Below are positions 34,967-44,978 of a DNA stretch of 64,000 nucleotides, in pieces. This DNA is from Tiliqua scincoides. Lineage: Eukaryota > Chordata > Lepidosauria > Squamata > Scincidae. The DNA lies in assembly GCF_035046505.1 (NCBI RefSeq), contig NC_089826.1, positions 3,658,501 through 3,722,500 on the forward strand, written 5' to 3'. The notes under the pieces are model-generated. The model did not search any database and was not told where the DNA came from. It saw only the letters and a program-made list of their open reading frames with translations. Position numbers and translations under genes: made by a program. How positions within the stretch are numbered: the first letter of the stretch is position 1; the number at the start of each line of letters is the position of its first letter.

Positions 34967-36421
34967 TGAGAGGTCCAATTTAGCAGTGTCTGACCACTTT
35001 GGGAACTCTGACAGGAGTGAGTGGTGCAAACAACCTCAGAGTACCTCAAAATTAGGCTACTGCTAACCTCAAGACTGAGTTTTTCATAGAAAGATAGAGT
35101 TTACTAAGGAAATATAGACTCCAACGAAAAGTCATGCTTCCTTTCAATAAATGTTTCTTTAAGAATTCAGGGTAGCTTTGCCAATAGGGTGTGTCTGCAT
35201 CCTGCGGTGGGAAGGTAGTTATGGAGGCCTCCACAAGGTAAGAGAATGTTTGTTCCCTTGCCTTGGGGCTGAGCGTAGTTGCATCAGCACTGGAAAGTTG
35301 GATAGGATTGGGTCCTCAGTTACAAAGCTTATATGGCTGCATTGGAGTGGTGTACCCTATAAATAGCTGTGTTTGGATAGATAGAGGTTATTGGGGAATA
35401 GTGTGAGATAGAAAGGGACTGAATAAGGCTGAGCTGCTCTGGATTTCCTCTCCAGTCAACCAGCGGAAGAAGGTGATTAGCGGGAAACTTCAAAATACAC
35501 ACATGAGAATGGAAGGGGGTGGTCATTATAAGGATCAAATGGAAGGGGGAAAAGATTGTCGATCCTATTCTGCTGGGCAGGTTTTTAATACGGCTCACAG
35601 CCAAGGTTTGTAGAATCTTGGACATAGAAATTAAAATTTATTCTAGACGTTATATCTCTACAATAGAATGGAAAGCAATCAAATTGTGTGCTTAAAAGCA
35701 GTCCTAGGCTGGGAAATCAACTCATTTTTTAGTCAACATGCTCCTTCTGTCCTGCTCAATGAATGTGTTAGGAGAAAGTGGAACCAGGTCCTCTGACCAG
35801 TGGCCAGAAGTCCAACAGGAGTCTGGAAGGGCATGGACAGCTGTATGCACATCAGTGTCCCCTGTATGCCCAGGAATTCTGCATGTCCAGCTGCACATGA
35901 GTGGCTATCTTTCACACTCACACGGGTGTCACAGCCATGGGCCATGAGTGCAGAGGCCAGAGGGTCTTCCTCATGAGAACAAGTGGGTGAGGCTATTGAA
36001 TGTCACACAAGTGAAAATTCAGGTGCTGGAGGTCCAGATTCCCATTCAGTCATGAAGGTCTTTGGATGGTCCTGGACCACACAAGGTGCCTAGTGTTCTT
36101 TACAGGGTGGTGGTAAAGATAAAAACAGGGAGAAATCTGGCATGCACTGCTTGGAGGGAAGACAGGAGACAAAGGGAACATCCCACCCAATGGACCACCA
36201 GTGTGAGTCACACTGAATTAAAGGGTATATGGAGAACATTGGCTGTCTCTGAAGGGCGGTGGCCCACAAGGGGGATTTAGGATGTCCTCACAAGGTGAGG
36301 ACAGTGATGCCCACTGGGCAAAGAAAAGATCTGTGCTCTGTTACACTGCCACAACCACCTTGAGAAGGCAAATATTATATGCCATGGTTGTTAAGAAGGA
36401 GATGGGACTCTTGGATTGCTT
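34967..36421. other. Intergenic between MT1 and VTL1
   Basis: A diverged family C MITE right half ends near 35322 (GGAAAGTTGGATAGGATTGG). No exon recognised in the remaining ~1.4 kb. Confidence 0.4.
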
Positions 36422-36848
36422 TAGGTCCCTCTCCTTGCCTGCTCACCTGCTTCTGAAAATTGCCACGTAGGCCATGGGGCAGTGGCAACAGGCTGCATGA
36501 GGGTTAAAACGAAGGGGAGTTCCTGGGGAGGGTGTGGGCTGGCAGGGGTAGTGGACCTGTGCCAATTGAGGCAGAAGATTCGCTTGAACCTCTCCTGCAG
36601 GGAACATTGCGTGCGAGTAACTGAGAATGGGTCCCTTGTGCACCCAGGCAAATTCCAGCCACACATCATCACTGCTCCAGTGAGACTTGAAACGAGGTGC
36701 TCGTTAACCATAAACAAGAACCTTGGCGGAAGAGATTCCTATCTCTGCACTAATTCCCCCCAGTTGTCCTCTGCAGGATTTGCCTGGTTTGAGGGCAGAG
36801 GACATTATGTACCTTGCCAAGTATGGCAATAGACCTGCCTTGGAAGGC

Positions 36849-36854
36849 TATAAA
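36849..36854 (+). promoter_or_regulatory. VTL1 TATA box
   Basis: TATAAA 87 bp before the VTL1 start codon, the same distance as in AVT. The following GGGTGTCCTGGAAGGAGC is shared with VTL2. Confidence 0.75.
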
Positions 36855-36935
36855 TGGAAAGGGTGTCCTGGAAGGAGCTCCACCTAAACATCAAGAGCTG
36901 AGCTGAACATTTTTGCTTCTTGCAAGACCTCTAAG

Positions 36936-37580
36936 ATGCGGGTGACGCTTTTTGCCATTTGCTTTCTGACTTCTCTTGTCTTTTGCACAATGCTGAATGC
37001 TCAAGCCTTGGAGGAGGAGCCGTGCTACATTCAGAACTGCCCGCGAGGTGGAAAGAGAGCCCTCGGTGCTGAAGTGAGTGCAACCTCCCTGTGTGTGAGA
37101 ATATGAGACGTACCATCCTTGACCAGACTGCCACCCCCTGATGTTTGTCTGCCACCTTTATTTTCCAGGGTACTCTGCCTCTGTACACGGGGGCTCCATT
37201 CTGCTAGCATGGCTGCCAGCAAATGATGCGCGCACGTGCCTGAAAGTCTACCCCAGTCTCCTTCCAGAGGTGCTCTGAGATTTGATGAACTTTTTGCCTT
37301 TTAAAAACAGCCTTGCTTTCATTCATCAGGATGGAGGAAGGGGATTCTCAGCCTCTGCAGGCTAACACAGGGTAGTGGAGCCTAGTGGTCAGCATGCTCA
37401 CACCTTTCCTGCTCCCCTCTCTCCTCTTTTAGGACATGCAGCTGAGTGGGGAAATGCCTTGGTAGAATGTATCTGCTCCCACCAGTCGAGACACAAGGGA
37501 AGTCCATTCACAGAGCTGTGCTTCTTTTCTAGGACGAGGCATCAGTTGATAAGGCTGGGGCCGCAGAACCTTATAAGTGA
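36936..37580 (+). CDS. Neurophysin-less vasotocin-like precursor 1 (VTL1)
   Basis: Small gene on the plan of a neurohypophysial gene but without neurophysin. Exon 1 (36936-37073) encodes 46 residues: a signal peptide (hydrophobic LFAICFLTSLVF, likely cut after NAQA), the linker LEEEP, an exact vasotocin [12 protein letters not shown] and ALGAE, followed by donor GTGAGT. Exon 2 (37533-37632, acceptor TTTTCTAG, donor GTAAGT) adds DEASVDKAGAAEPYK and stops at 37578-37580, 61 residues in all. Exon 3 (from 38609) appears untranslated and ends near AATAAA 39360, interrupted by a CR1. No cysteine-rich neurophysin frame was found in exon 2, exon 3 or the introns. The hormone, amidation glycine and dibasic site are intact, so a peptide could be made. 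It could instead be a decaying duplicate. A cryptic acceptor at 37545 would open another 29-residue frame in exon 2. Confidence 0.7.
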
Positions 37581-38608
37581 ACTGAGAAGCTCCCCCCTTG
37601 GTGGGCTCCGGCTGGCAAACTTCATGTCTAGGGTAAGTGGTCAGGTGTAAGGGTCCGCTCCCCATAGGCCTGTCCAGCTCCCCCCACCTCCTCCCAGATG
37701 TCCCTCACAACACTGTCGTGCCAGCAAGCAGGATGTGAGGCAGCCCCTTCCTCTTGTGCAACAGGGGCCAAGCACCTCCCCACATTGTGTCCAAGTCCCA
37801 GGGTGAGGGTGAGGCATGGTGGAGGGGCAGAAAGGCTTCCTCGGTAGATGCAGCCCTTGGACTCTTCTCCCCAGGACTGTTTGGTGCCTGTGAGACAACC
37901 AGTATGGTCCAACAAATCCAGAGTGGGGGCTTTCACAGGGGCCAGGGGTGTAAGGCCCCTCCCTGCTGCAGTCACAGTTTGCATCGTGACCCCATTAGCT
38001 GCTTTGAACATTTAATGCGCAGAGGCAGAATGAACACATTTTAGCTAACGGACAGCACCTTCCACAGACGGAACGAGCACTCTGCAAACAGAAGGGCCAC
38101 TCTGTTGGCACTGTGTCTGCCACAACCACAACCATCAGTGCCACCGGAGCGAAAGGCTGGTGACCATGCGCGCGCAACCTGAGTACCCAACCACCACCGG
38201 AAGAGTTGACATGGCTTGGTGGGTGGGCAGTGAAAAGACAGATCAGGGCATGGGGAGGAAGGTTGGGTAGGGACTAAGGCAACCAAGAGGCATGTTGTGG
38301 AGAGAAGGGGGTAACGGAGCCGCCGATATCCTCTGTCCCCTGCCCAGGCTCACCACATCCCCTTGGAGCCACTCAGACTGGCAGCAGCCAAAGAGCTGGC
38401 TTGGCTCCAAGTGGACCCTATGGGGTGTCAGTAGGAATGCTGTGCCGTGGTTCCCAGCAGGCCCACAGGATGCAGTAGAGGCTGCCTCAGTGCCGCTGCC
38501 CCCCGCAAGCCGGCCAGGGATAGGATTGGGCCATAAGTTGCTGTAGGTAACCAGACCAGATGCCTGGGTATAGTTTTAATCATGTCAAATGCTTTTTTCC
38601 ATCTGCAG

Positions 38609-38702
38609 AAGAGAACATACTATTTCCTGGCGATCTTAAAGCACCTGCCAGCTGCAATTTCTCCCCGAACCGGGACAGTTACTGGAGCCTTTTTTAGAGA
38701 GA
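38609..38702 (+). other. VTL1 exon 3, 5' part (probably 3' UTR)
   Basis: Preceded by a pyrimidine-rich acceptor (CTTTTTTCCATCTGCAG, AG 38607-38608). It matches VTL2 exon 3 on the other arm (CTTAAAGCACCTGCCA, GCAATTT, GGGACAGTTA). A 5-nt length difference between the copies argues against a shared reading frame here. The exon resumes after the CR1 and ends near AATAAA at 39360-39365. Confidence 0.55.
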
Positions 38703-38704
38703 AC

Positions 38705-39332
38705 ATGAACATAAGAACAGCCCCACTGGATCAGGCCATAGGCCCATCTCTAGTCCAGCTTCCTCTATCTCACCGCGGCCCACCAAATGCCCCAGGGAGC
38801 ACACCAGATAACAAGAGACCTGCATCCTGGTGCCCTCCCTTGCATCTGGCATTTTGACGTAGCCCATTTCTAAAATCAGGAGGTTGCACATACACATCAT
38901 GGCTTGTACCCATAATGGATTTTTCCTCCAGAAACTTGTCCAGTCCACTTTTAAAGGCATCCAGGCCAGATGCCGTCACCACATCCTGCGGCAAGGAGTT
39001 CCACAGACTGACCACACGCTGAGTAAAGAAATAATTTTCTTTTGTCTGTCCTAACCCTCCCAACACTCAATTTTAGCAGATGTCCCCTGGTTCTGGTGTT
39101 ATGAGAGAGTGGAAAGAGCATCTCCCTATCCACTCTGTCCATCCCCTGCATAATTTTGTATGTCTCAATCATGTCCCCCCTCAGGCGTCTCTTTTCTAGG
39201 CTGAAGAGGCCCAAACGCCGTAGCCTTTCCTCGTAAGGAAGGTGCCCCAGCCCAGCAATCATCTTAGCTGCCCTCCTTTGCACCTTTTCCATTTCCACTA
39301 TATCCTTTTTGAGATGCGGCAACCAGAACAGG
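38705..39332 (-). mobile_element. CR1 LINE 3' end inside VTL1 exon 3
   Basis: The minus strand translates in part to RGDMIETYKIMQGMDRVDRE and SHNTRTRGHLLKLSVGRVRT of CR1 ORF2, then 3' UTR ending at the octamer tail (CATAAG on + at 38709). It is absent from the matching place in the other arm, so it arrived after the duplication. Confidence 0.9.
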
Positions 39333-39359
39333 TTATGAAATGGTTACCCTCCAATTTTG

Positions 39360-39365
39360 AATAAA
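39360..39365 (+). promoter_or_regulatory. VTL1 poly(A) signal
   Basis: AATAAA in the context TTTTGAATAAATTTTCTT. The matching site exists in the VTL2 arm (minus 43660-43655, context ATTTGAATAAATTTTCTT). Confidence 0.65.
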
Positions 39366-39630
39366 TTTTCTTGTTCTACTCGTTACTGTGTGAGTTTTGC
39401 CTGAGATCACACTAGTACCTGCTTCCTCTCTCTCACCACACCCAAGCAGGTTTGATTAATACAGTCTATCCCAGATCCTGTGTTCTGAGCAAGGATCATG
39501 TTGTCTTATGGATTCTACTGGGCAAACACCATTCTTGATTGTTTCGGGTGAATCTGTCAGCTGGACAGAGCAAACAGTCAACCCTCCAGAAGGGCTGGTT
39601 TTCAAAAACCAAATCCATCTGACCAGGTCT

Positions 39631-39762
39631 CTAAGGCAAGACGCTCTGCTTGGTCACTTGCCTCTCCTTGTCAATGACAAAATTGTAGTTGCATGGATGG
39701 TTGAGGCACTCCCCAATCCTCTCCTCCAGGTTTTCAGGGGTGATAAAGCTCTTGGCTTCCTC
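39631..39762 (-). CDS. MRPS26: MRPS26 last coding exon
   Basis: Open exon of 43 codons plus TAG (minus 39762 to 39631), encoding EEAKSFITPENLEERIGECL then CNYNFVIDKE. This matches the C-terminus of mitochondrial ribosomal protein S26 (small subunit of the mitoribosome), which in vertebrates ends with ...ITxENLExRxEAALDSxxNYN.... MRPS26 is the known neighbour of OXT, and the minus orientation fits the conserved order. The exon frame is intact. However, a LINE sits 9 bp upstream of its acceptor and removes the pyrimidine tract, and no other MRPS26 exon in this orientation was found in the window. It may be a stranded exon of a duplicated, non-functional copy. Confidence 0.75.
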   Translation of the reverse strand, partial: EEAKSFITPENLEERIGECLNHPCNYNFVIDKERQVTKQSVLP

Positions 39763-39773
39763 CTGCATCAACA

Positions 39774-40084
39774 TGTTGCCAACCTTCAGTCTCGAAAGAC
39801 TATGGTATCGCGCTCTGAAAGGTGGTTCTGGAACAGCATCTAGTGTGGCTGAAAAGGCCAATTCGGGAGTGACAATCCCTTCCACACTGGGAGCAAGTGC
39901 AGTCTGTCCCTGGTCTGTCTCCCTGGCTGTGGGCCTTCCTTCTTTGCCTCTTAGCCTCAGACTGTTGGCCAAGTGTCTCTTCAAACTGGGAAAGGCCATG
40001 CTGCACAGCCTGCCTCCAAGTGGGCCGCTCAGAGGCCACGGTTTCCCACTTGTTGAGGTCCACTCCTAAGGCCTTCAGATCCCT
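39774..40084 (-). mobile_element. 5'-truncated LINE 3' end inserted at the MRPS26 splice acceptor
   Basis: Minus-strand reading includes RDLKALGVDLNKWETVASER and SRIGLFSHTRCCSRTT, ending in the usual GAGACTGAAGGTTGGCAAC tail. It is bounded by the 11-bp duplication CTGCATCAACA at 39763-39773 and 40085-40095. That sequence is the MRPS26 acceptor (TTGATGCAG on the minus strand), so the acceptor is now present on both sides of the LINE. Confidence 0.9.
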
Positions 40085-40120
40085 CTGCATCAACAAAGGA
40101 GGAGACAATGGAACATTCAT

Positions 40121-40225
40121 ATGAACATAAGAACAGCCCCACTGGATCAGGCCATATGCCCATCTAGTCCAACTTCCTGTATCTCACAGCGGCCCACCAA
40201 ATGCCCCAGGGAGCACACGCTGGAG
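40121..40225 (-). mobile_element. CR1 LINE 3' tail
   Basis: ATGAACATAAGAACAGCCCC to CCCCAGGGAGCACACG, the standard CR1 end on the minus strand. Confidence 0.85.
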
Positions 40226-40418
40226 GGATATAGCAGTCGCATGGCAAAACGGGTTGGCTACACGTTGCCTTTTCCTGTAGGCTGTGCTGAGATGCCCAGC
40301 AAGGGAATGTTGCCCACAACATGGGCACACACCAGCAAAGTCTCCCAAATGCAAATTCTCTCTCAAAGGGGGGAAATGAGGGGGAAGAGAGGTTGGTGCT
40401 TCTTGCCACCTGCTAGGC

Positions 40419-40750
40419 CAGGGATGTCAAACTCGTTTCATACAGAGGGCCAAAGTTAGCATTTCTGGGGCCATTCACGGCAGGAAGTGACATAATGAAG
40501 CAGAAAGTGAGGTCATTAAGCAGATGATGGTCCAAAGTAAAGACTTTGTCCTCATGTAGGAACACATTAGCTGCAAATGACAGATGAGAAAAAGTGCAAA
40601 TTTTGTGCATATTTTCAAGATACGAGAGAGCCCCGTCATTAAGCTGGGAGAGCCCAATTATAACAGGGGCTGGATAAATTGTGTCTGGGGGCTACATTTA
40701 TTTATTTATTTCACTTCATTTGACCCACAGGCCTTACATTTGTCACCCTG
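40419..40750. repeat. hAT-like MITE (CAGGGATGTCAAACTC ends)
   Basis: Left CAGGGATGTCAAACTCGTTT and right TTACATTTGTCACCCTG. Flanking 8-mers tgctaggc / tgctagat match at 6 of 8. Confidence 0.82.
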
Positions 40751-43399
40751 TGCTAGATGATGTGCCCATTTTGCCTTCCACCTACACTTGTGGCATGCCT
40801 TGTTCCCCTCCCCCATGTTGCCTTCCTCTTACCTATTTAGCACATGCCTCATTCTGTCCGCAGCAGGAAGGTGCAATGGGTAGAGAGGCAGGTGAAGCAG
40901 AGCCTCCCCTTTGTAGTCCTTCGAAAAGCGCCATTGTGTGTGTTTTCAAAGGACTCCAGTGGGGGGGGGGGGATATGTCTCACCTGTCTCCTTACCCACT
41001 GCATGTCCCTGGTCATCAGACATTCAATAGTGTTGATCTGTGCCGAAACCAGAAACATGGAAAATCAAGCCATCTGTCCTGGTCATTTGGTATGATGGAG
41101 TGGGACCGTGGAGTAGGAGAAATGCTTTGGATGGCTTCACAGGCAGAGAGAAGGAGTGGAGCTCGTGCTTTAAATCTCCTCTTTGGCATTTTCTGCTGGC
41201 TTGTAAGTTCCTTAGTCATCTCCTTGGAACACGAAGATCATGATAACAAAATGTAATATGTATGTTCACCTTGAATACCAACTGGGCCCTTCTTTTTCTT
41301 TCAAAGGGAGAAGCAAAAGACAAAAAATATGTCTTGTGACGTGTGTCTTGAAGCTAAAATACCACAATGAGGCTTGAAGTTGTGCCTGGGGGAAAATGGC
41401 GTTGATATTGTCTCTCAACTCCCTTCTTTGTAGAACTTTGCTAAGCTGTCTTCTGTGGGACGCGCAGCACTTACATTTCCGACCCCTTACCTTCCTGAAG
41501 CCGTAAGGGGAGCAGGTTTCCAGTGGAACAGAAGTCACCTGACACTATGAAACAGTGGCATAACTAGAGAGGGTGCAAAGTGCTAAGGGCGCAATCATAA
41601 CCATCTTTCCAGCACTGGCACAGCTCACAGAGATTGTTTCAGGCTTGGGTGTTTATTGTAAGGGATTCCTCAGAAACAAATGAGACAAGCTTCACATTCC
41701 TTGTTCAGTATCTTAGGTAACTTGGGGCACAATCCTAACCAACTTTCCAGCACTGGCATAGCTGTGCCAATGGGGCACGTACTGCGTCCTGCAGTTGGGG
41801 GCAGTCATGGAGGCCTCCTCAAGGTAAGGCAATGTTTGTTCCCTTACCTGGGAGTTGCATTGCCCTTATGTCAGAGCTGGAAAATTGGTTAGGATTGCTG
41901 CCTGAATCTCCTGAATCCAGGACTATAGCATGGCTATCACTGGGCAGCAGGATTTATCGCACACACAGCCCCGTACACTCTCCCTTCCACTGCCAGGTAC
42001 TTCATGCAGTTCCACCAGGATGGAACTTCCTGGTTCTTTTATGAAGCTATATTGGGAAGGGGGCTCTCCAGTGGGGCGGGACAGCTGCCCATAGACTACA
42101 AGATTTAGCATAACTGTGACTGGGAACCTGTGCCTGTCTTTTCCCCTGCCACCCAAGCCCTGCCAGCAGCACACTCATGCTTCCCCCCAACCCAAGCTGG
42201 AGAAGAATTTCTGACTTCCAATCAACTCCCCCCACCCATCCCCAAACTGGCCACCCCATGAACCCCCAAACACCTTCCTCCATCCCTTTGCCGGCCCAAT
42301 TTGCAGAAGTGGGAGCAGGAGCTACAGTGACCAAGGAGGAGAGGGGTCCATCCTTCCCTTCCTCTCCATTACCCTCCTACTCTGTGCTCCTTGTGCTGGA
42401 CCACGGGAGATGTAGTTCCCCTGAAGGCTACTGTGCTTTGGGGACAGGGAGGTCATTCTCTGAGTCTTGAGTTGGTGTAGGAAATGATCCAAGCTTTTCC
42501 TGACATGGAAGAGAAGAACTAGGGCCTAATCCTGTGGGCCTGCTACAACACTGGCATCTGTGCTCTGGCAGTGCAACATGCTTTACGGTGGTGGCAAAGG
42601 TTGACCTAACGTTCTGCACAGCTGGGCCGTGACCACAGCGAGTGGCTATATGCCAGTGGCCTGCTAAGTGGTCCTGGCATGGTAAGTCAGTACAAGAGGC
42701 AGGTGGTGGTTGGAACGGGCTTCAGAGGGGGGCAGACTGAGGCCCTATATGAGGCCCTACGGACAAGCACTATAAGCTTAAGTATGGCGTTATACACTCC
42801 CTGTGGCTCAGGACACCCCCCCCCCCCAAATATTGGGTCCCTCTGCAACGATCAGGATAATGCTAAACCTCCCCTAGAAAACATCATACTTGTTGGCCAA
42901 GGGAGGTTTCTCTGTGTGCTACATGCAAAATCTCTTAATTCACCTGACAGTCCAATAAGGCAGGTCAGTGTCTTTCCTAAGCTGCAGACGAGAAAGGGAG
43001 GCAGAATGGTTTGGCTAAGGGTGACTTCAGAAACTGCTGGCTAAGCTGGGGTTTGAGCCAGGGACATCCCAGTTCTCAGCTCTCGCATCTAACCCCTCCA
43101 GTACAAGCCGGGCACATGCCATTGTGCCATTCCTCTGGGCCTGATGCACTGGAAAAGTCTCCTTACCAACTGGGAGTTGGGGTGAGACAATTTGCTCTGA
43201 GAGAGCTTGTGTGTCTGTGTGTGCCTGTGTGTACATACCTGGGCTGGGCTGCACTGGATGCATCCTCTGGGGCAGAGAGGGCAATTGTAGGCTCCCTTTC
43301 TGGGCATGACAGCACAGTCCACAGAAAAAGGCAGTGTGTAGTCAACCTGTTTTGCCACACCAAGGATAGCGACTGCTCTGTCCCTCCAACCCCAGGCAG
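40751..43399. other. Centre of the inverted repeat, no gene seen
   Basis: Between the two MRPS26 pieces. It holds a family A MITE end at 41551-41590, family C MITE sequence at 41583-41640 and 41725-41902, and GC-rich unique sequence. The remaining MRPS26 exons (N-terminal and central) were looked for on both strands and not recognised. Confidence 0.4.
41725..41902. repeat. Palindromic MITE, family C
   Basis: Left GGGCACAATCCTAACCAACT and right AAATTGGTTAGGATTGCTGCC, with CTTTCCAGCACTGGCATAGC inside. Confidence 0.8.
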
Positions 43400-43510
43400 G
43401 AGCGCCTTCAAAAGGAAGCTGCAGCAGAGAAGGAGCGACTGTGAGGGGCCGAATATCAGGAGACCTTTCTAGAGGAATTTGTGAAGGAGAAAGAGGTGCT
43501 CCAGCTACAA
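43400..43510 (+). pseudogene. MRPS26: MRPS26 penultimate exon, damaged copy
   Basis: Preceded by a pyrimidine/AG acceptor (CAACCCCAGGCAG) and followed by donor GTAAGG at 43511. Translates to ERLQKEAAAEKERL, then an in-frame TGA at 43442-43444, then GAEYQETFLEEFVKEKEVLQ LQ. The end KEKEVLQLQ matches the MRPS26 residues that come just before EEVKNFIT, which is where the exon at 39762 begins. It lies on + and that exon lies on -, so they belong to the two arms of the inverted repeat and cannot be spliced together. No good match to the last exon is seen downstream before the VTL2 3' end. Confidence 0.7.
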
Positions 43511-43654
43511 GTAAGGAAGGCTGTGGGCCACGGAAGGAGTCCTCTCCTGTGGGCACCATTACTGGCCACTCTGCCACTTGGGTTCACCTGGTTTTTAGGA
43601 GGACAGCTAAGAAAATGCAGATTCAGAGGACAGCCACAGAGGAAACAAAGAAAA

Positions 43655-43660
43655 TTTATT
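43655..43660 (-). promoter_or_regulatory. VTL2 poly(A) signal
   Basis: Minus-strand AATAAA in the same context as the VTL1 site, about 135 nt after the start of exon 3 at 43795. Confidence 0.65.
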
Positions 43661-44978
43661 CAAATTAGCAGAGATTGACAATTTCATGTTCTTCTTCTTT
43701 TTTTTTTAAAGGCTCGATAATAACTGTCCCAACTTGTGGAAAAATTGCAGATGGCAGGTGCTTTAAGTTAGGATCACTGGGAAATGGTATCTTCTCTGCA
43801 AATGAGAAGAAAAACACATTTGAAATTATTAAAACAGTACCCAAGCATCTGGTCAGATCAGCTATAAGTTACAGCCCAATCCTACCCTTGGTTGGCTTGT
43901 GGGGGCAGCAGCACTAAGGCAGCCTCTACTGCATCCCGTGGAACCCTGGCACGACAGAGAGGAGAGCAAACTAAATTCCTAGGGCCCAATCCTGTCTGAC
44001 TTCCCAGCACTAAAGAAGCCAGGCCAGTGGGATGTGCACTGAATCCTGTGGTGGGGGGATACTCACAGAGGCCACCTCAAGGTAAGGGGACGTCTGTCCC
44101 CTTACCTCTACATTGCAGCTGCATCAGCACTTAAAGTTGAATAGAATAGGGCCCCAACTTACCAACTGCACTCCACCATGGTCCCCAGTGGGTCTTTGAA
44201 TGCTGAGGGTCTGTGTGGCCCCAAGGGAATGTGGTGAGCCAGGGGGGGGGGGTAGAGGATATTGGCAGCTCGGTTGCCCCCTGCCCTCCCCAACATGCCT
44301 CCTGTGGTCTCAGTTTCTGCCCAATCCTCCGCCTCCCTACCACTGCCTGCACTATCCTCTTCCTCTATGCCCCTGGTGGCCTAAATTCCTAACCACCCAC
44401 TGCCCTCCTGATCCTCCCCCTGTATGTGTCTTGGTGGCTTCAATTCCCACTCAATCCTCCCCCTCTATGCCCCAATCCGCCTCTTTCCCAACCACAGCCC
44501 AACCTATAGGCCATGTCAACTGCTCCTGTGCTGGCAGGATGCTCCGATGGCACACACATGATCATCACCAGACTTTCATTCTGGCTGCCCTGATGTGTGC
44601 ATTGTTGTCCCAGTCGCAGTGCCAACGAACTGGGCATTCCTTTGACAGAGCGCGCATTTCATCAATGGAAGGTGCTGTCTGTTAGTAAAATGTGTTAATT
44701 CTGCCTTTGCACATTAAATGTTCTAAGCAGCTAACAGTAAATGGGCCACCATGAGGGCCTCACACAAGGAGGGCAGGTTCTTGGCTCCTGTCACGTGAGA
44801 GGAAGAAAGAAGGAGCTATGTGCAATCTTGCTTGCTGGTACGACAGTGTTGTGAGGGACATCTGTGAGGAGGTGGGGGGAGCTGGACAGGCCTGTGGGAA
44901 GCGGACCCTTACACCTGACCACTTACCCTAGACATGAAGTTTGCCAGCCGGAGCCCACCAAGGGGGGAGCTTCTCAGT

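Larger units (their letters stand above)
36422..39420 (+). repeat. Large inverted repeat, left arm (VTL1 unit)
   Basis: Matches the reverse complement of 43590-46298 across the promoter region, all three VTL exons, parts of both introns and the poly(A) site, with diverged stretches and private insertions (CR1 at 38705-39332). Similarity starts near 36422 (CCTTGCCTGCTCACCTG) and continues past AATAAA at 39360. Likeness is uneven: nearly identical around exon 1's end to intron 2's start, much lower elsewhere. Confidence 0.85.

Noticed and set aside
36936-37073. VTL as processed retrocopies of AVT
   Set aside because: They have introns, their own TATA boxes and poly(A) signals, and signal peptides unlike that of AVT.
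37533-37632. VTL exon 2 as a divergent neurophysin exon
   Set aside because: None of its frames has the CGP...CFGP...CCG cysteine pattern; it is half the usual exon length.
40681-41256. 191-codon open frame on +
   Set aside because: No similarity, overlaps the end of a hAT-like MITE, and lacks a gene context.
43515-43690. MRPS26 last exon on + after the damaged exon
   Set aside because: A GAGGACAGCTAAGAAAAT stretch after TTTTTAG is only weakly similar to the exon start and meets a stop at once.
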